Origin: Patiria pectinifera
Lineage: Eukaryota > Echinodermata > Asteroidea > Valvatida > Asterinidae
Assembly (NCBI GenBank): GCA_029964075.1
Contig: CM057129.1
Coordinates: 12,391,430-12,455,429 of the forward strand
Length of the DNA: 64,000 bases
Direction of reading: 5' to 3'
The notes under the pieces: generated by a model
Databases searched by the model: none
The model's input: the letters and a program-made list of their open reading frames with translations, nothing else
Told to the model about the DNA's origin: nothing
Shown: positions 43,341 through 54,997 of the stretch, one piece after another
How the letters are laid out: the number at the start of each line of letters is the position of its first letter
How positions within the stretch are numbered: position 1 is the stretch's first letter
Translations under genes and position numbers: made by a program

Positions 43341-44301
43341 TAAAATTCCTGAAACCATGTTTACGCGGCATTGAATTCTACAAAATCGTCAAAGGCATGT
43401 AAGAGATTAGTATCCGTATTCCCTCTATGCAAATAATAACAATCATTCGATAAATGATTGAATAGACAAAGTCAACAAAACACAGTCCAATCATCGTCAC
43501 TGCTCAAAAATAAATACTTTATTCAGCCATTTCGGTTTAAACACACCACCTTTATCTTTGTACAAATAAAAAGTTTATGTGCCCCCCAAAAGCGTTTAGA
43601 TTAGAAATTAGCGACAGCACATTTAGTGACTGTAACGACTTGTAGTCAGCCAATAAAAAGTAAGCCATCAAACTGAAAATTCTTGTTGTGGATATAGCGC
43701 TTGCATTTTTTTTTAACATTTTACCAAAATAATCTGCCCATGTGCTTAAAGTCAAATAGACACACAATGTAATCCTTGAAATCTGGATTAAGGAAGAAAA
43801 TGAGGTTCAGAAGAAAATAAGGTGAACAACAATTTTAAAGATTTCATGAAAAAAAAGCATTTGTACATTTTCTTTGAGTGTAGTGAAAGATAGGATTGAA
43901 ATGATGTTGCATACAACGAATGGAGCCATCACAAAGCGCAGAGATATAGCCACACCAACACGATCACACACACACACACGCATTCACCTTACACACCTAC
44001 TGTGGACAATACAACCCGGCCAAAAAAAACTCATTTTACCGTGAAAACTCTTTCAACTCAATTTTCTTAGTATGATTTCCTTGAGTGTTCCTCCTCATTT
44101 TGCGACAAACAACCCTAACCCCAAAATGCCTCCAAACCTGTTTTCCAGAGGGGGGGGGGGGGGCATTGTGTGGACATGGGACAGTCCACGCAACGTCACT
44201 GCTACCTGGTTTATGCGGACATCTTTTGTTGAGAGGTCCACACAGTGAAGGCAATGCTTGTACACACATACACACACTCACGCAGTCGAGAATTTCTATA
44301 C

Positions 44302-44490
44302 GCCCGAGGACAATGATTTGTGTTTCCCTTTGTCCCTGTAATATAAAACTCTCCGATCCCACAGACTAAACACATAACCGTACGATCGAGGACCGTTTTC
44401 AACAAACCAACGCTCGAGGACAGAAAGGATCTTTTGTTCTCCCTTTGTGTGTCTGTCCTCTGTCGTTAAGCCATACATGTACACACCCAC
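44302..44490. repeat. Internal repeat CCCGAGGACA, unit 2, copy B
   Basis: Counterpart of 10150-10340. Confidence 0.55.
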
Positions 44491-44732
44491 ACAAAATTAT
44501 TCACAGCCATTAATTAAAGAAGAAAACAATATTTCGTGCATGATGAAAACAATAACGGATACATATTTTTTTTTAAAATCAATATCTCTTTTACAATTCG
44601 TGCTCGTTCAAGGCAAAGGTGATAGAGAGACCACACGCAAACTGTAAATAGCGCCCTCATTCCACATCAGTCGTAGCAACTCGTCACTTCGCTTTCCCCA
44701 CAGTCATGCCATCATTGGATACACTAAGTACA

Positions 44733-44781
44733 CACCATTGGTCTCCATACATGCAGTTTGTATGTATGGAGATCAATGGTG
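44733..44781. repeat. Hairpin just right of the duplication boundary
   Basis: 20-bp arms CACCATTGGTCTCCATACAT and the inverse (one mismatch) around a 9-base loop, 12 bases from the right end of copy B. Confidence 0.75.
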
Positions 44782-44799
44782 CACACTTATTCGGCGACA

Positions 44800-45340
44800 A
44801 CCATTTTCTGAGATGGCACTGCGGCGGCGCCAGGCTCGCGCGAGTCGCACTCAGAGTGTACGCACGGACTCCGGGCTCCTTCGACCAAAAAAATATGAGC
44901 CCGCCTTGTCTTTAAGAACCCGTGCACTATGCGCGTGGGCGTGGCCCCACCGCAAAACTGGCTTCTAATTTTGTTTGCCGGATTACACTATCAGGTTTGT
45001 AAGTGACTGCGTCACACACGCGTACGCACCACTACTTACAAACGCCCATTGGCTAAAGAGGGCACTTGCACTACTTCTAGTTCCAGTGGTTCCCATGCTA
45101 CTCCATGTGCAGTGGGCGTGGTTTAAACTGAAGTGACGTCACACTTACGAACCGGATAGCTTCGACCCAACCTCGTTCCCATGGGAACGAGATCTTGCTG
45201 CGCCATGTTGTTTCCCATCATGCCTTGCGCGATAAAGGAACGCGCATGCACCCATGGAGTCGAGGCTGGCTTCGACCTGAGGTAAACACTGGCGCATGCG
45301 CACGATGCGCGCGTAGAGCGTAAATGTTCTTTAACAATCC
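44800..45340. promoter_or_regulatory. GC-rich block with CRE and NRF1-like sites
   Basis: CpG-rich stretch with GTGACGTCAC (45133-45142, CRE palindrome), GCGCATGCGC (45292-45301, NRF1-like) and a perfect 20-bp palindrome (45172-45191, CTCGTTCCCATGGGAACGAG). It could be a promoter or a GC-rich repeat; it lies 8.8 kb upstream of TRPM exon 1. Confidence 0.35.
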
Positions 45341-46645
45341 TCTGTACTGATGACGTCACGATTTGGAGTCCTACCTTCGTGGAGTCCTACCTTCGTGGTC
45401 GCTGCCAGAGGATTGTGATCAATGGGATTGCATCCAGATATTTTCCTCTCTACTATGGAGTCCCTCAAGGCTCCGTGGTGGGTCCCTTGGCATTCATCCT
45501 TTATACGGGCCCTCTTGTTGACATACTGGATGCTCACTCTATCCCTTACGCAATGTATGCGGATGATACTCAACTATATCTCACCATGAAACCGGAACAA
45601 TTAGATAGGGACAAATCACTGGAACACATCAGAGCATGCCTAGCAGATATAAAATACTGGTCGTCCAAGAATAACCTGAAGCTAAACGAGGACAAGACTG
45701 AAATACTACACATCTCATCCAAATTTCGTCCACATCCTGGTGTCCTCCCACCTCTGGATCTGGCCAGTAATCTTGACCATACAGCGGAGTGTGTCCGAGA
45801 TCTTGGCTTCACTATCGACAACCAGCTTACCTTTTCTGAGCATATCCGCAAGACCTGTCGATCTGCATCTTGGGGAATTGTCAAAATCGGCAAAATCAGG
45901 AAATATCTGACCAGTTACTCATCAGAGAGACTGGTCCATGCACTCATTACATCTCACATTGATTACCGTTAGAGCCTGTTGTCCGGTTTGCCCAAGTCAA
46001 ACATCGCTTCATTACAACGTATTCAAAACTCTGCTGCCAGAATGGTCACTCGGACTAAGAAACATGAACACATTACACCAGTCCTTCGGTCTCTTCATTG
46101 GCTTCCCGTTCACGAACGCATCATCTTCAAAACACTTCTCCTTGTTTTCAAAATCATTCACAACCTTGCCCCATCATACCTCCAGAAGCTCGTATCTATC
46201 CGGTCCACAGCCATTTCATCTACATCCCGCCACCTCCGATCGCATTCTACAGCCCATCTTCAGTTACTGCCTGGACCTAAAACCAAAACCCGCTATGGCG
46301 ACCGTGCCTTCTCTGTGCTAGCCCCGAAACTCTGGAACTCTCTTCCCATCCACATCCGTGAAACTGATTCATTGGACTCGTTTAAGACAGTACTTAAGAG
46401 CTTTCTTTTTTCACAAGCCTTTGATCAGTAAATAATTGTAGATTGTAAATAATTGATAATTGTACAAGAAACTACTGTGCGCTTTGAAACATGGTGGAAA
46501 GCGCATTATAAATGTTGTAAGTTATAGTTATTTTTTGTTTTGTTTACACGTGTGCTTTCTTATGGGAGCCTGCTGGGGACGACGGTTTCGTTGCCCCGTA
46601 GAAAAGCGCACATGTAGGTAATGTGTGACGTCATCAGTACAGAGG
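45339..46645. repeat. 21-bp inverted repeats bracketing a LINE fragment
   Basis: CCTCTGTACTGATGACGTCAC at 45339-45359 is perfectly inverted at 46625-46645. Each contains the CRE core TGACGTCA. No target duplication was seen outside them. Confidence 0.75.
45381..46530 (+). pseudogene. CR1/L2-like LINE 3' fragment: reverse transcriptase end and C-terminus
   Basis: A frame from about 45390 to 46431 reads YGVPQGSVVGPL, then YADDTQLY (the catalytic YADD), then NLKLNEDKTEIL and a C-terminal LHWLPVHERI and KLWNSLP region, as in CR1/Jockey-type LINEs. One in-frame TAG at 45970-45972 breaks it. The element is 5'-truncated inside the RT; a 16-bp tandem repeat (45365-45396) marks the junction. A short 3' UTR ends near 46530. 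Confidence 0.9.
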
Positions 46646-47026
46646 CTTATTATGGCAAATACCAGTGGGTACGAGCGAATCTTTTAACACACACTCCACA
46701 CACTGATAATTAGTGTTATAAACATGAATGATAATGAAAACGTGAAAATGGACAATGAAGCTGGTGGGTAACTTTTGCAATTTTACACAATTTGCAAGTT
46801 GAACTTGAAGTGGTAGCAATATGCAATACAATATTGTTTACCTAAAACGTGCAATTGAAATGATATATTTTGCTGATATGTAGTTTTTTCTTGCAAAAGA
46901 TTTTCAACATATCAGAGTTAACCGAAGAACCACACTTGTCATAAGAAATTGAAAATATAACAGAAAACCTTCCTCCGCATTCGAAGATTTTCTGTTTTGG
47001 AATGATTTTTTTTCTTCAGTTATGCG

Positions 47027-47299
47027 CATGGGCGTCGCGAGGGGGGGGGGCAAGGGGGGCACTTGCCCCCCCCCCCCTGGAAAAGCACAAAAAAAATAAG
47101 GAAGGAAAAAAAAAAGAAAAAAAAGAAAAGAAAAAGAGGCGCGAAGACAAAGTGGTGTAAATTTAATGAGTTGGGGGGGGGCAAAATGTCCCTGCCCCCC
47201 TCTAAAACTGATAAATCGAGAATGTGTTGAGAAATACAAGCATTTTTTGGCAAATTTTTTTTTTGCCCCCCTCCAGAAAAAATCCTGGCGACGCCCATG
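47027..47299. mobile_element. hAT-like MITE (CATGGGCGTCGC ends), third locus
   Basis: Same ends as the two copies above, in an unrelated site, with its own 8-bp target duplication GTTATGCG (47019-47026, 47300-47307). This independent insertion fixes the element boundaries. Confidence 0.88.
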
Positions 47300-47712
47300 G
47301 TTATGCGTCCTCGTCACTTCGAAAAACGTAATACTCATTACATTCAATATGATCACAGCATTGACATTTTAAGGATTTACCATTTGATGTGAATTACTGG
47401 CAAAAGGTAAAATCAATGTTGAAACTGGAAACAAAGTCAACAAAATTCTTTGTGTATAGTTAAATCACAAAAGCAATAATGTACATGTATATATATATAT
47501 TTTTAACAAATTAATTACACATGTATATTTATAGTGCATCAGACGTCACGAATGGTTAAGGTAAGATAATAAATACAACTTTTTGAACGCACTTTCAAGC
47601 TCTGAGAGGAAATTTAAAATGCATTGTTTCCTTCAGGAAATTTCTTCGGAGATAGATGATAACAACACTTTGGACTTCACCAATCATAAATCGGAGCGAT
47701 CCCTGTCCTTGT

Positions 47713-48386
47713 CTATTCCGGAGCGGCTCGCACAATATGGCGTCCCCCACCAAGGTAATAGTGTGTGTACTTCGCTTTTGGCGAGCGGCCATTTTGAACA
47801 TTCCGCATTAAGTTATTCATCTCGAATGAGTACTGTGCCGATCCCGCTCTCGTCCGTGTGCTTCCCAAAGGGGTCATGGCGTTGTGTCTCTGCCTCCCCT
47901 TCAAACAGGCAACCAAAAGATTCCGGTAGCTCCGCCCACTGAAGGCGTACACAAAAGGGTTGATGGCGGAGTTGGAATACGACAGGCACAGGCAGAAGAT
48001 GTAGAAGTTGTAGCTGGCATCGCTCCCACCCTTGCGTTTGGACTGGAACAACGTGACCAGATGCACGGCGTGGATTGGTCCCCAGCACACGCCGAATAAG
48101 ACCACGACCAATAACGTCATGCGCGTGATCTTCCATCTGCGCCTGCGCTGCGCCTGCGTGGACGAGGACACGATGAGGTAATTGCTCCAAACAGTGCGCA
48201 GAATCCGTAGATAGCAAAATGTCATGACAACGAAGGGCAAGATATACGTGATCAACACTGCGTAGAACTCGTATCCCTTCTGGGCGTCCAGACTTATAAA
48301 CTTTTTGGCACAGAAAGCCCCTCCGCCGTCCAGGAACGTTTCCATTTCGTAGAAAACAGCAACAGGAATGTGTAGTAAAAACGAGG
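47713..48386 (-). CDS. KISS1R: GPCR exon: TM4 end to C-terminus and stop
   Basis: Acceptor ATAG at 48387-48388. Open to the stop at 47713. Contains TM5, TM6 (CWGP), TM7 (NPFVY) and a cytoplasmic tail with a cysteine after helix 8 (LLVACLKG) that could be palmitoylated. Confidence 0.9.
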
Positions 48387-49435
48387 CTATGGTAGGAAAA
48401 AAAAGTTTGAAAATGTAACTGTTGTCATAAATAAATTAACAACAGACAGCCGTAAACAAAATACTGTATGTCCCCAAAAAGTGTCCGTCTGACTATTTTT
48501 AAAATAACTACAAAACCAGTAAGTCAATTTTGATTTTTTGTGTGATTGTGCATATCTCATTATCGTTCGCCTAAACCCCTGTGAGTTTCATTGAATATCA
48601 GTCACGCATAACTACACAATTGTCAATTGATCACAACAACATTTTTGGACCATGTGTGACTCAGTTTCTTGCTTTAACGAATTTCAGTGCTGTGTTATGT
48701 AAGCTGTGTAAAATCCTTCATGTTGTTAAAGGGCTGCAGTTGGGATTGGAATCATATGCCTGGCTATACCAGCCATCATATCATGACCTTAGTTTAATGC
48801 TCAGGGGCTAATGATTCAAATCCAAAACAACATCAGCCTTTTTTTCACAAGATGTAGGATTTTACACAGCTTAAATAACACAGCACTGAGATTGATTAAG
48901 GCAAGGAATTTGGTCACAGTGTCCAAAAATGTTGTTGTGATTAATTATTGTGCAGTGATGCGCGAATGAATTTAATGAAACTCATAAGGGTTTAGGTCAA
49001 GGATAAGGAGTATCTGCACAATCAAACATTTTGAAAATTGACTTCATGGTTTTGTAGTTATTTTAAAAACAGTTAGACGGACACTTTTTTTGGAACATAC
49101 TTGCATGAAACATTCAACATTTAGTGAATGTAATCATCCGAAACACACTGAACCAAGTGTCATTAACAGTGTTAACAACCAGTTTCTTAAAACCTCTTGA
49201 ATACCAAAAACGATAATTTAGGTTATGAAATTTAGTTAACGTTTTCTGCCAATAAGCTTAACAACATCATTCAAATATCCATAAGACGATTTTACTTACT
49301 TATCCATATAATGATATTGATAAATGTTGTCCTCCTAACTGTCCGCGTGTGTAGGGACTTCATCGGATGTAGGATGACCATATATCGATCTATCGTCATG
49401 GCGGTAATCGTCGAACACGACGCTTGCACCGATAC
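47713..49435 (-). CDS. KISS1R: Kisspeptin receptor-like class A GPCR, 3' two exons
   Basis: Two exons (49435-49300 and 48386-47713) join in phase with AG/GT sites and cover TM3 to the C-terminus. Exon A holds TM3 with VQASCSTITAMTIDRY (an intact DRY motif) and the ICL2 start; VxVQAxCxTxTAMxxDR is characteristic of kisspeptin/GPR54 receptors. Exon B holds the end of TM4, ECL2 with its cysteine (GGGAFCAKKF), TM5, an arginine-rich ICL3 (QRRRRWKITRM), TM6 (GVCWGPIH), TM7 with NSAINPFVY (NPxxY variant) and a basic tail. Such receptors couple to G proteins at the plasma membrane. The N-terminus, TM1 and TM2 were not found up to 64000. The intron carries a MITE. A galanin- or allatostatin-A-type receptor is the main alternative. 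Confidence 0.88.
48467..49099. mobile_element. 633-bp Tc1/mariner-style MITE in the GPCR intron
   Basis: Left end TATGTCCCCAAAAAGTGTCC continuing into GTCTGACT, right end its near-perfect inverse over ~50 bp, including the TAACTACAAAACC inner part. TA at both tips. Confidence 0.88.
49300..49435 (-). CDS. KISS1R: GPCR exon: TM3, DRY motif, ICL2, TM4 start
   Basis: Acceptor CCAG at the high-coordinate end, donor GTAAGT at 49299-49294. It leaves one base of the split codon, matching the next exon's two bases. Confidence 0.88.
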
Positions 49436-49956
49436 CTGGATCAAACGAGAAAACAAAACACGTTAATTACAATTTGGAACAAAAATCTTGTATTTTGACA
49501 GAGCAAACAGGGGCGCCAAAAGAGGGCACTACGTAGAAAGCCGATGCCCATAGAGGTACTAGGTCCAAACCGCGTATTTTTGTGTGCAGCATTCATCGTA
49601 TTTTAACCAATCACATCACACATCCTAACATGAATATTTATCACGCTATGTGGATGGAAGACACTTAGGTTTTTGTAGTGTTTTCTCTTCAATTAAACTT
49701 ATCCAAACCAACAAAAATGTTTGCTGAAAATGGACATAGGTTCGAACCACAGATCTTGCGATCCATAATTCATTTCACTTTCCTCTAGGCCAGTCTGGCA
49801 GCTCGACGAAAGCCATTCTTTGAAATGCTTTAATGTACATGCATGACTGAGTAATAGCAATAGTGTGACGTCGTTGTTATTTTCTTATGAATAAACTTGA
49901 AATTAGCTGAATAATCATGATTCATTGACGATGTGTGCTGCAAATTAAAACACTGC

Positions 49957-50391
49957 GTTCAGGCCAGTAAATAGGCCGGAAAATTGCCTACGCCGGCCAA
50001 ATCACGATTTGCACGCCCTCAGACTCTTCGGTATTAGAGCATTTTGTGGGTCATGAACTTAAGGGTTTGCAAAAAAGAAGGGTGGAAGCCGTGCACAGGA
50101 CCGTGAACTTGAATTCCTGTGAATTTTTGATGAAATTGGGCCCTTAAACCGCTCTATTTTGCAATGGAGCTTAGGCATCGTTTTTCAAAATGACGATGGG
50201 CCTCAGGATCTTCGGATGGAAATTTCTCCCAAACGTCATAGAATGACCCCCCAAAAATTGAACAGAAAATGAAAGATGATGAAATAAGCTTTAATTTGAT
50301 GCGTGTCTTAAATACCTCAGAGGGTTTTGAGTATTTTAAATAATTTTGGGAATTGCGAGAACTATTGCAGTCTATTTACTGGTCTGGACCC
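49957..50391. mobile_element. MITE with GGGTCCAGACCAGTAAAT ends, third locus
   Basis: Collinear with 6943-7374: shared GCCTACGCCGGCCAAATCA, GTGGAAGCCGTGCACA and CTTCGGATGGAAATTT. Right end TTTACTGGTCTGGACCC intact, left tip decayed. Confidence 0.75.
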
Positions 50392-53266
50392 TTAAGCTAA
50401 TAGCTTGATAACCAAACAGATATTTGCCTTGCTCAGAGAGGGCGCTATGGTAAGTTGACATACGATTGACTCCGAATCATCTGTTGCTATGGTTTAGGAT
50501 TTTTGCAAGTGACACGCTAATCTAAGTCACAGCCAAAACGCCAGTTGATCCATGCCATTACCCTGGAGTTTTCCATACGAGGCATGCACTTAGGAATTCA
50601 TTAAAATTGGTGGGTGGTTGGAAAGTTCAGTGCCATTTCTGAAGACATGAAAACCAATGTAAAATCGGTATTTCGCTGTACAGTATATTTTGTATTTTGC
50701 TGTTTGGTTGGTGATATTTACAGGTAACTTTTTTGTGTGTGCTTTAGATATGTCACCCAAAACAACACTTTGTATTTTAAACTTGTTCCACTAGCACATG
50801 TCCAGGTCACGACCTCTGAAGAGGTGGAGCCATGCTAGCGTGCAGGTGGTCGTCGCGCGCTGAACGCTCCTTCAACCAATAAGATTACAAGAATGCGCGC
50901 GCGTCTCGACCTAAGAATGCGGCCGGTGTGCGCGATCGCAAGCGTGGCCCCACAAAGCCTTCCCTTTTTGTTCAACGGTGTACAATGTATACCGAAACGT
51001 GCACTGAATACACATGCACCGTTACGAACTACAAAGTTGTGGTTTGTATTTTACATTGAAGGAAAACAGGCTCGAGTGCAGACATTGCGGATTAGTATTC
51101 CGCCCGTGTGGCTACTGAAGAAGTTACTACGAGTCTTGTTTTACGGACCGTTTTCAGTGTGGCGTACTCACCGTGCCCTGAGCGTTCGTCGGTCCGTGAC
51201 CTACGCGCCTCCCCCGGGCGGGACACCGGTACACTGACACGGTAAGCAGAGCCGGCCGTGTTCGAAGCTAAATTAATGGAAATTCGTGTTCGTATAATGG
51301 ATAGGCTCGGGGCGGTCAGTTCATGGGCCAAGGGGAGGGCAGGCAATTATTGATAGGGAAAGGTGTGAAGCCAAAATAGTTGGGGAAGGCTATAGTGCTC
51401 TTGGGTGACTTAAGATGAAATCATTTTGAGCTTTGTTTTTGTGACTGTTTTGTGTACATGTTACTTCAAATGATTAAAGGGGTAGTTTTGTCACTTCCCA
51501 AAACAGCGCCCTCTATGGACGCCTGGGTCTTTCACTTTTGCTTTATAGAACAATCAGTATACAACACCTAGAAGTTTTCAATACATATGCATTTTCAACG
51601 CCATAGTGACAATTTCAGAAACGTATAAGACTTTATAAAACAAACTGTGTATGATCGCTAGTTGGTCGAAGGTTGCTCATGCATGTTGATGAGGGTAATT
51701 ATTTCATAGAGGGCGCTGTCGTGTTTTTTTTTTTAGAGAGCACACATTTGCAATAATATTTGTTGATGATACCTTAGACGCACCGTTTCCTAGACTATAG
51801 AACTTAATTATGAAGTGGAAATACTTTCTTTCAGGTAGGATCAAAGCTCTCAATGGAATTTATTACTTTTTGAGACATTGTCATTCACAAGAGGTGAAAG
51901 GAGCTAGTTTGGTGTCATGCATATTAAACATCACTGCCAAACAGTTGAGGTTGGTAAAATAATGCATTCAGGTCGCACTTTTTTTCAGTTGACAAAGCTG
52001 CCGGCCAAAAAAACATCGGATGCGATGAATTTTCATGATGCAGCGATCACATGAATTTTCATGATGCAGCGATCACTACGGGGGAAAAAAAAGATTATGT
52101 ATAACTTGATCAGGCCGGGATCGGATCAAGCTATACAAGTCCAGAATTGTTTTTCGGATCACAGGTGGAAAAAAAAGAACTACAAATGCGGATGAGTCGG
52201 CCATTGAGGATTCCCAGATGATATCCGACGAGTTCCGTTTCATGGAGTCGGATGCTTCGATTGTAAGAAAGGGGAAAAATGACAACGGGCTGATCCCCGC
52301 GGTACGCTGTTTTTCACAACCTGCCTTGGGGTATTATAGGGGACCAACGAGGCGAGGTAATCATATAATCCAGTTTCCTTTCTACTTGGTATGCACACTG
52401 ATACATCGTATTGGTGCCGTCACTATTGGCCTTGTGATTCGACCAATGAAAGGAGCACATGTTGTGACCTGTTGGACGAAAAAAAAACCGATTCTGAAAC
52501 GTGTTTAAATCAGGATCAGTTTCAATTTGAATTATTTGAGAGTATTCGGGCATTTTATTATCGAAAGCAGAAAGGAATTTGCTCCAAAAACAAATGAGAC
52601 AAAAATTCAGCGGATCGTGCATCCAGTTGCCCATAGTTTGTCAACCAGGCGACTTTTTGCGTAACATCGGGCTTCCTTTGCGTTTACAAAACCCGGATTC
52701 AGACTGTTTAAAAGTGGTTCATGCTTAAAACCAATTGGAAATAATCTAGTCTTTTGATCATTATTATACATGGGATTTAATGTATCTGACGCATAACATG
52801 GACCAACTTTGAGCAGGAACCCCCAAAGCTCAGTCAAAAATCTGGTCAAATTGTTCAAACTCTCTGCAGGTTGTTTTTTTCTAAACCCCGGCCTTGTCTC
52901 AATTTTGACTTTATTTGTTACGAATTATTTAGAAGCCCTTTTATGTCCGAATCATATGAAAATACTCTCGTTTTAGCCTCTGATAAATTTTGTATCCGAC
53001 ACAGAAACATATACCCATCAATTGAGCCGGATTTTCCAAAGTAAGAGGCTGAAATCTCTAAAGGCTAAATCTGAGTCGAGGTCAACGGTTTAAACAACAA
53101 CTCCGCATATTTCGAGTAGGCTCATGCTGTATTGCACCTCAAGTTGGCCAAATCTGGTCTCGATTCCGAACTCGAGACGACACTTCAAATGACAACGAGC
53201 GGCTCAAGATATCAGCGTGCGAGTCAAGAAGACTTTCACGGGACGATAGCCGGCAAAGAGCCGTCC
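50392..53266. other. Region without a recognised gene
   Basis: Holds a GC-rich patch (50880-51250), a perfect 26-bp tandem duplication (52025-52050 and 52051-52076, ATGAATTTTCATGATGCAGC...), and GAGGGCGC words at about 50443 and 51708. No splice-consistent exon seen. Confidence 0.4.
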
Positions 53267-53806
53267 TTAAAGGGACATTACGGCCTTAAATGCGCCTAAT
53301 TGGGCTACAAAACGCGTTCCAAACGAAATGATATTAAATAGAAAGAGTATATAAAAGTAGTATATAAAATCCACACAACCATCCTTCAAAAAACTGGGCG
53401 TGTTTGTGTTAGTCTTGCGAGAACCATGCAAGAACGAATTTCGGGGGTCACAATTTTGTCCCCGAAAAAAAAAAATCGAGCTGTTCAGCGCTTGTTGGGA
53501 TCCAGCCGCACAGTGATCATTGCACACTGCGGACGCGTACGAAACAATATTTGTGTATTTGTAATGTGTGTGTATGTACCACACACTCAACGGGTACGCT
53601 GTATTTATTATACACGACTTGAATTACGTATGGGTATGCCACAAAATGTCCGTCGCGTCCGAAGAAAACAACCGTTTTTCCCCGTCATTTCTCGGGAACA
53701 GTAAGACATTAGAACTTTGTTTCCTTTCAACCAGACCTTTGAAATAGTATAACTAAACAATTCAGAACATGCAATTTCGGGGATTTCAGACGCAATGTCC
53801 CTTTAA
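53267..53806. mobile_element. MITE with TTAAAGGGACA ends, copy 1
   Basis: TTAAAGGGACATTACG at the left and the inverse of TTAAAGGGACATTGCG at the right, with TTAA tips. Collinear with 60127-60678, sharing ATTGGGCTACAAAACGCG and ATCCACACAAC. Confidence 0.85.
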
Positions 53807-54029
53807 TGTGAGATATCTCAGCTATTCCTCGCACTTGACTCGTCATACTGAATCTGTTGTTCGGATTTACGCCTTGCAGTGTGTGGGCGACTCTTCAAGG
53901 GGTACGGAGGGGTCACGAAGGTAACTCTGTTGTACGAAATGTGACGTTTAAATGATTCATCTGGCAAAACCATTTAATATCACCATTCACCTATATACAC
54001 CGTTTTTCTTCGAAAGGCCGGTGCAGAAA

Positions 54030-54160
54030 ATTATTTCAAGTTTCTTCCCTCGTGCTGCGTCACCATTTTGGAACTCACTGCCAGAATCCTGGTTCCCCCT
54101 TCTATATAATTTATCTCAGTTTAAACGAAATGTCAACAGACACCTCTATCTCTTTATTCG
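54030..54160 (+). pseudogene. LINE C-terminal fragment
   Basis: A short frame reads SFFPRAASPFWNSLPESW then QFKRNVNRHL, the typical end of CR1-type LINE polyproteins (FFPRTxxxWNSLPxxV...F). No RT core nearby. Confidence 0.5.
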
Positions 54161-54997
54161 CCTGATTATTTTGTTTTTATCTGGAAGACGCCATCTCAAA
54201 CTACATTTGCACATGCATTTGGCAATCCCATCAGAAAAAAAGGGGATGCATGTTTTAATTAACAAGAAAACAAGTAAACGACCAGTTTCAATTTCAAAGC
54301 TTTCAATGTATCCTTCCCCAAGAGAGCATTGCTCCAGACCGCTAGCACGCATCATTTTAACTTGACGTCTCATGCATGGCGTATACCCCGCCTACACCTC
54401 GCTCAGTCTTGTCACGGCCCTTCGGCGCCATACCGTGAACCAGTCTCCGATGTACAAGAATTCGTGTTTCTAATTTCGTACCGAAACGAACGCACTCATA
54501 ACTCACTACATAGCGTAAACCTTATTCAAGCTAGTTTGGAAGATTAATCTTTATTATCTCCAATTGAACAGTGTCCAGCCAAGTTGGCAGTGATACAAAC
54601 ACAACTGTGCAAATCAAACAAGCCGCATGGGGCAAACAGAGCAAACTGAAATCACTCATCGGAAGTCTTTCCATCATGTTGTTTCAATTGCATTAATATT
54701 TAGTCGCGCGCATGCGCACCGTTACGTATTACTAAAATGGTCTCTGCCGCCACCAAGCGTCCAAAGTCTCAAGTTGTAGATGTTCTTTTGCTGGCTAATT
54801 TGTTACCTGACAATAGATATTTTATATTTTGTGTGTGTGTCATTTCGTTGTTTTTTCATATATATATAGGTTGCAAAATTAACGTTTACATGACGAATAT
54901 TTGAATGACGAATGCCGACGGCTTCTGCATGGTTAGACAGATGAAACGATCAAGGTGTAACATTTCTATTCACGAAGAAAACTCACGCGGGATTCGA

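Larger units (their letters stand above)
31925..44720. repeat. Tandem duplication copy B
   Basis: Homologous to 1-10572. Longer by an 826-bp foldback at 32859-33684, a 1237-bp inverted-end element at 38761-39997, and small indels. It contains TRPM exon 1 and the upstream sequence of the gene. The left limit of 31925 is only where the matching copy leaves the window. Confidence 0.93.

Noticed and set aside
45123-45359. Minus-strand frame with several Met codons and a GTAAGT donor as TRPM exon 1
   Set aside because: It ends in phase 1, while exon 2 needs phase 0, and the required frame is stopped upstream. The exon at 36296-36361 fits in phase.
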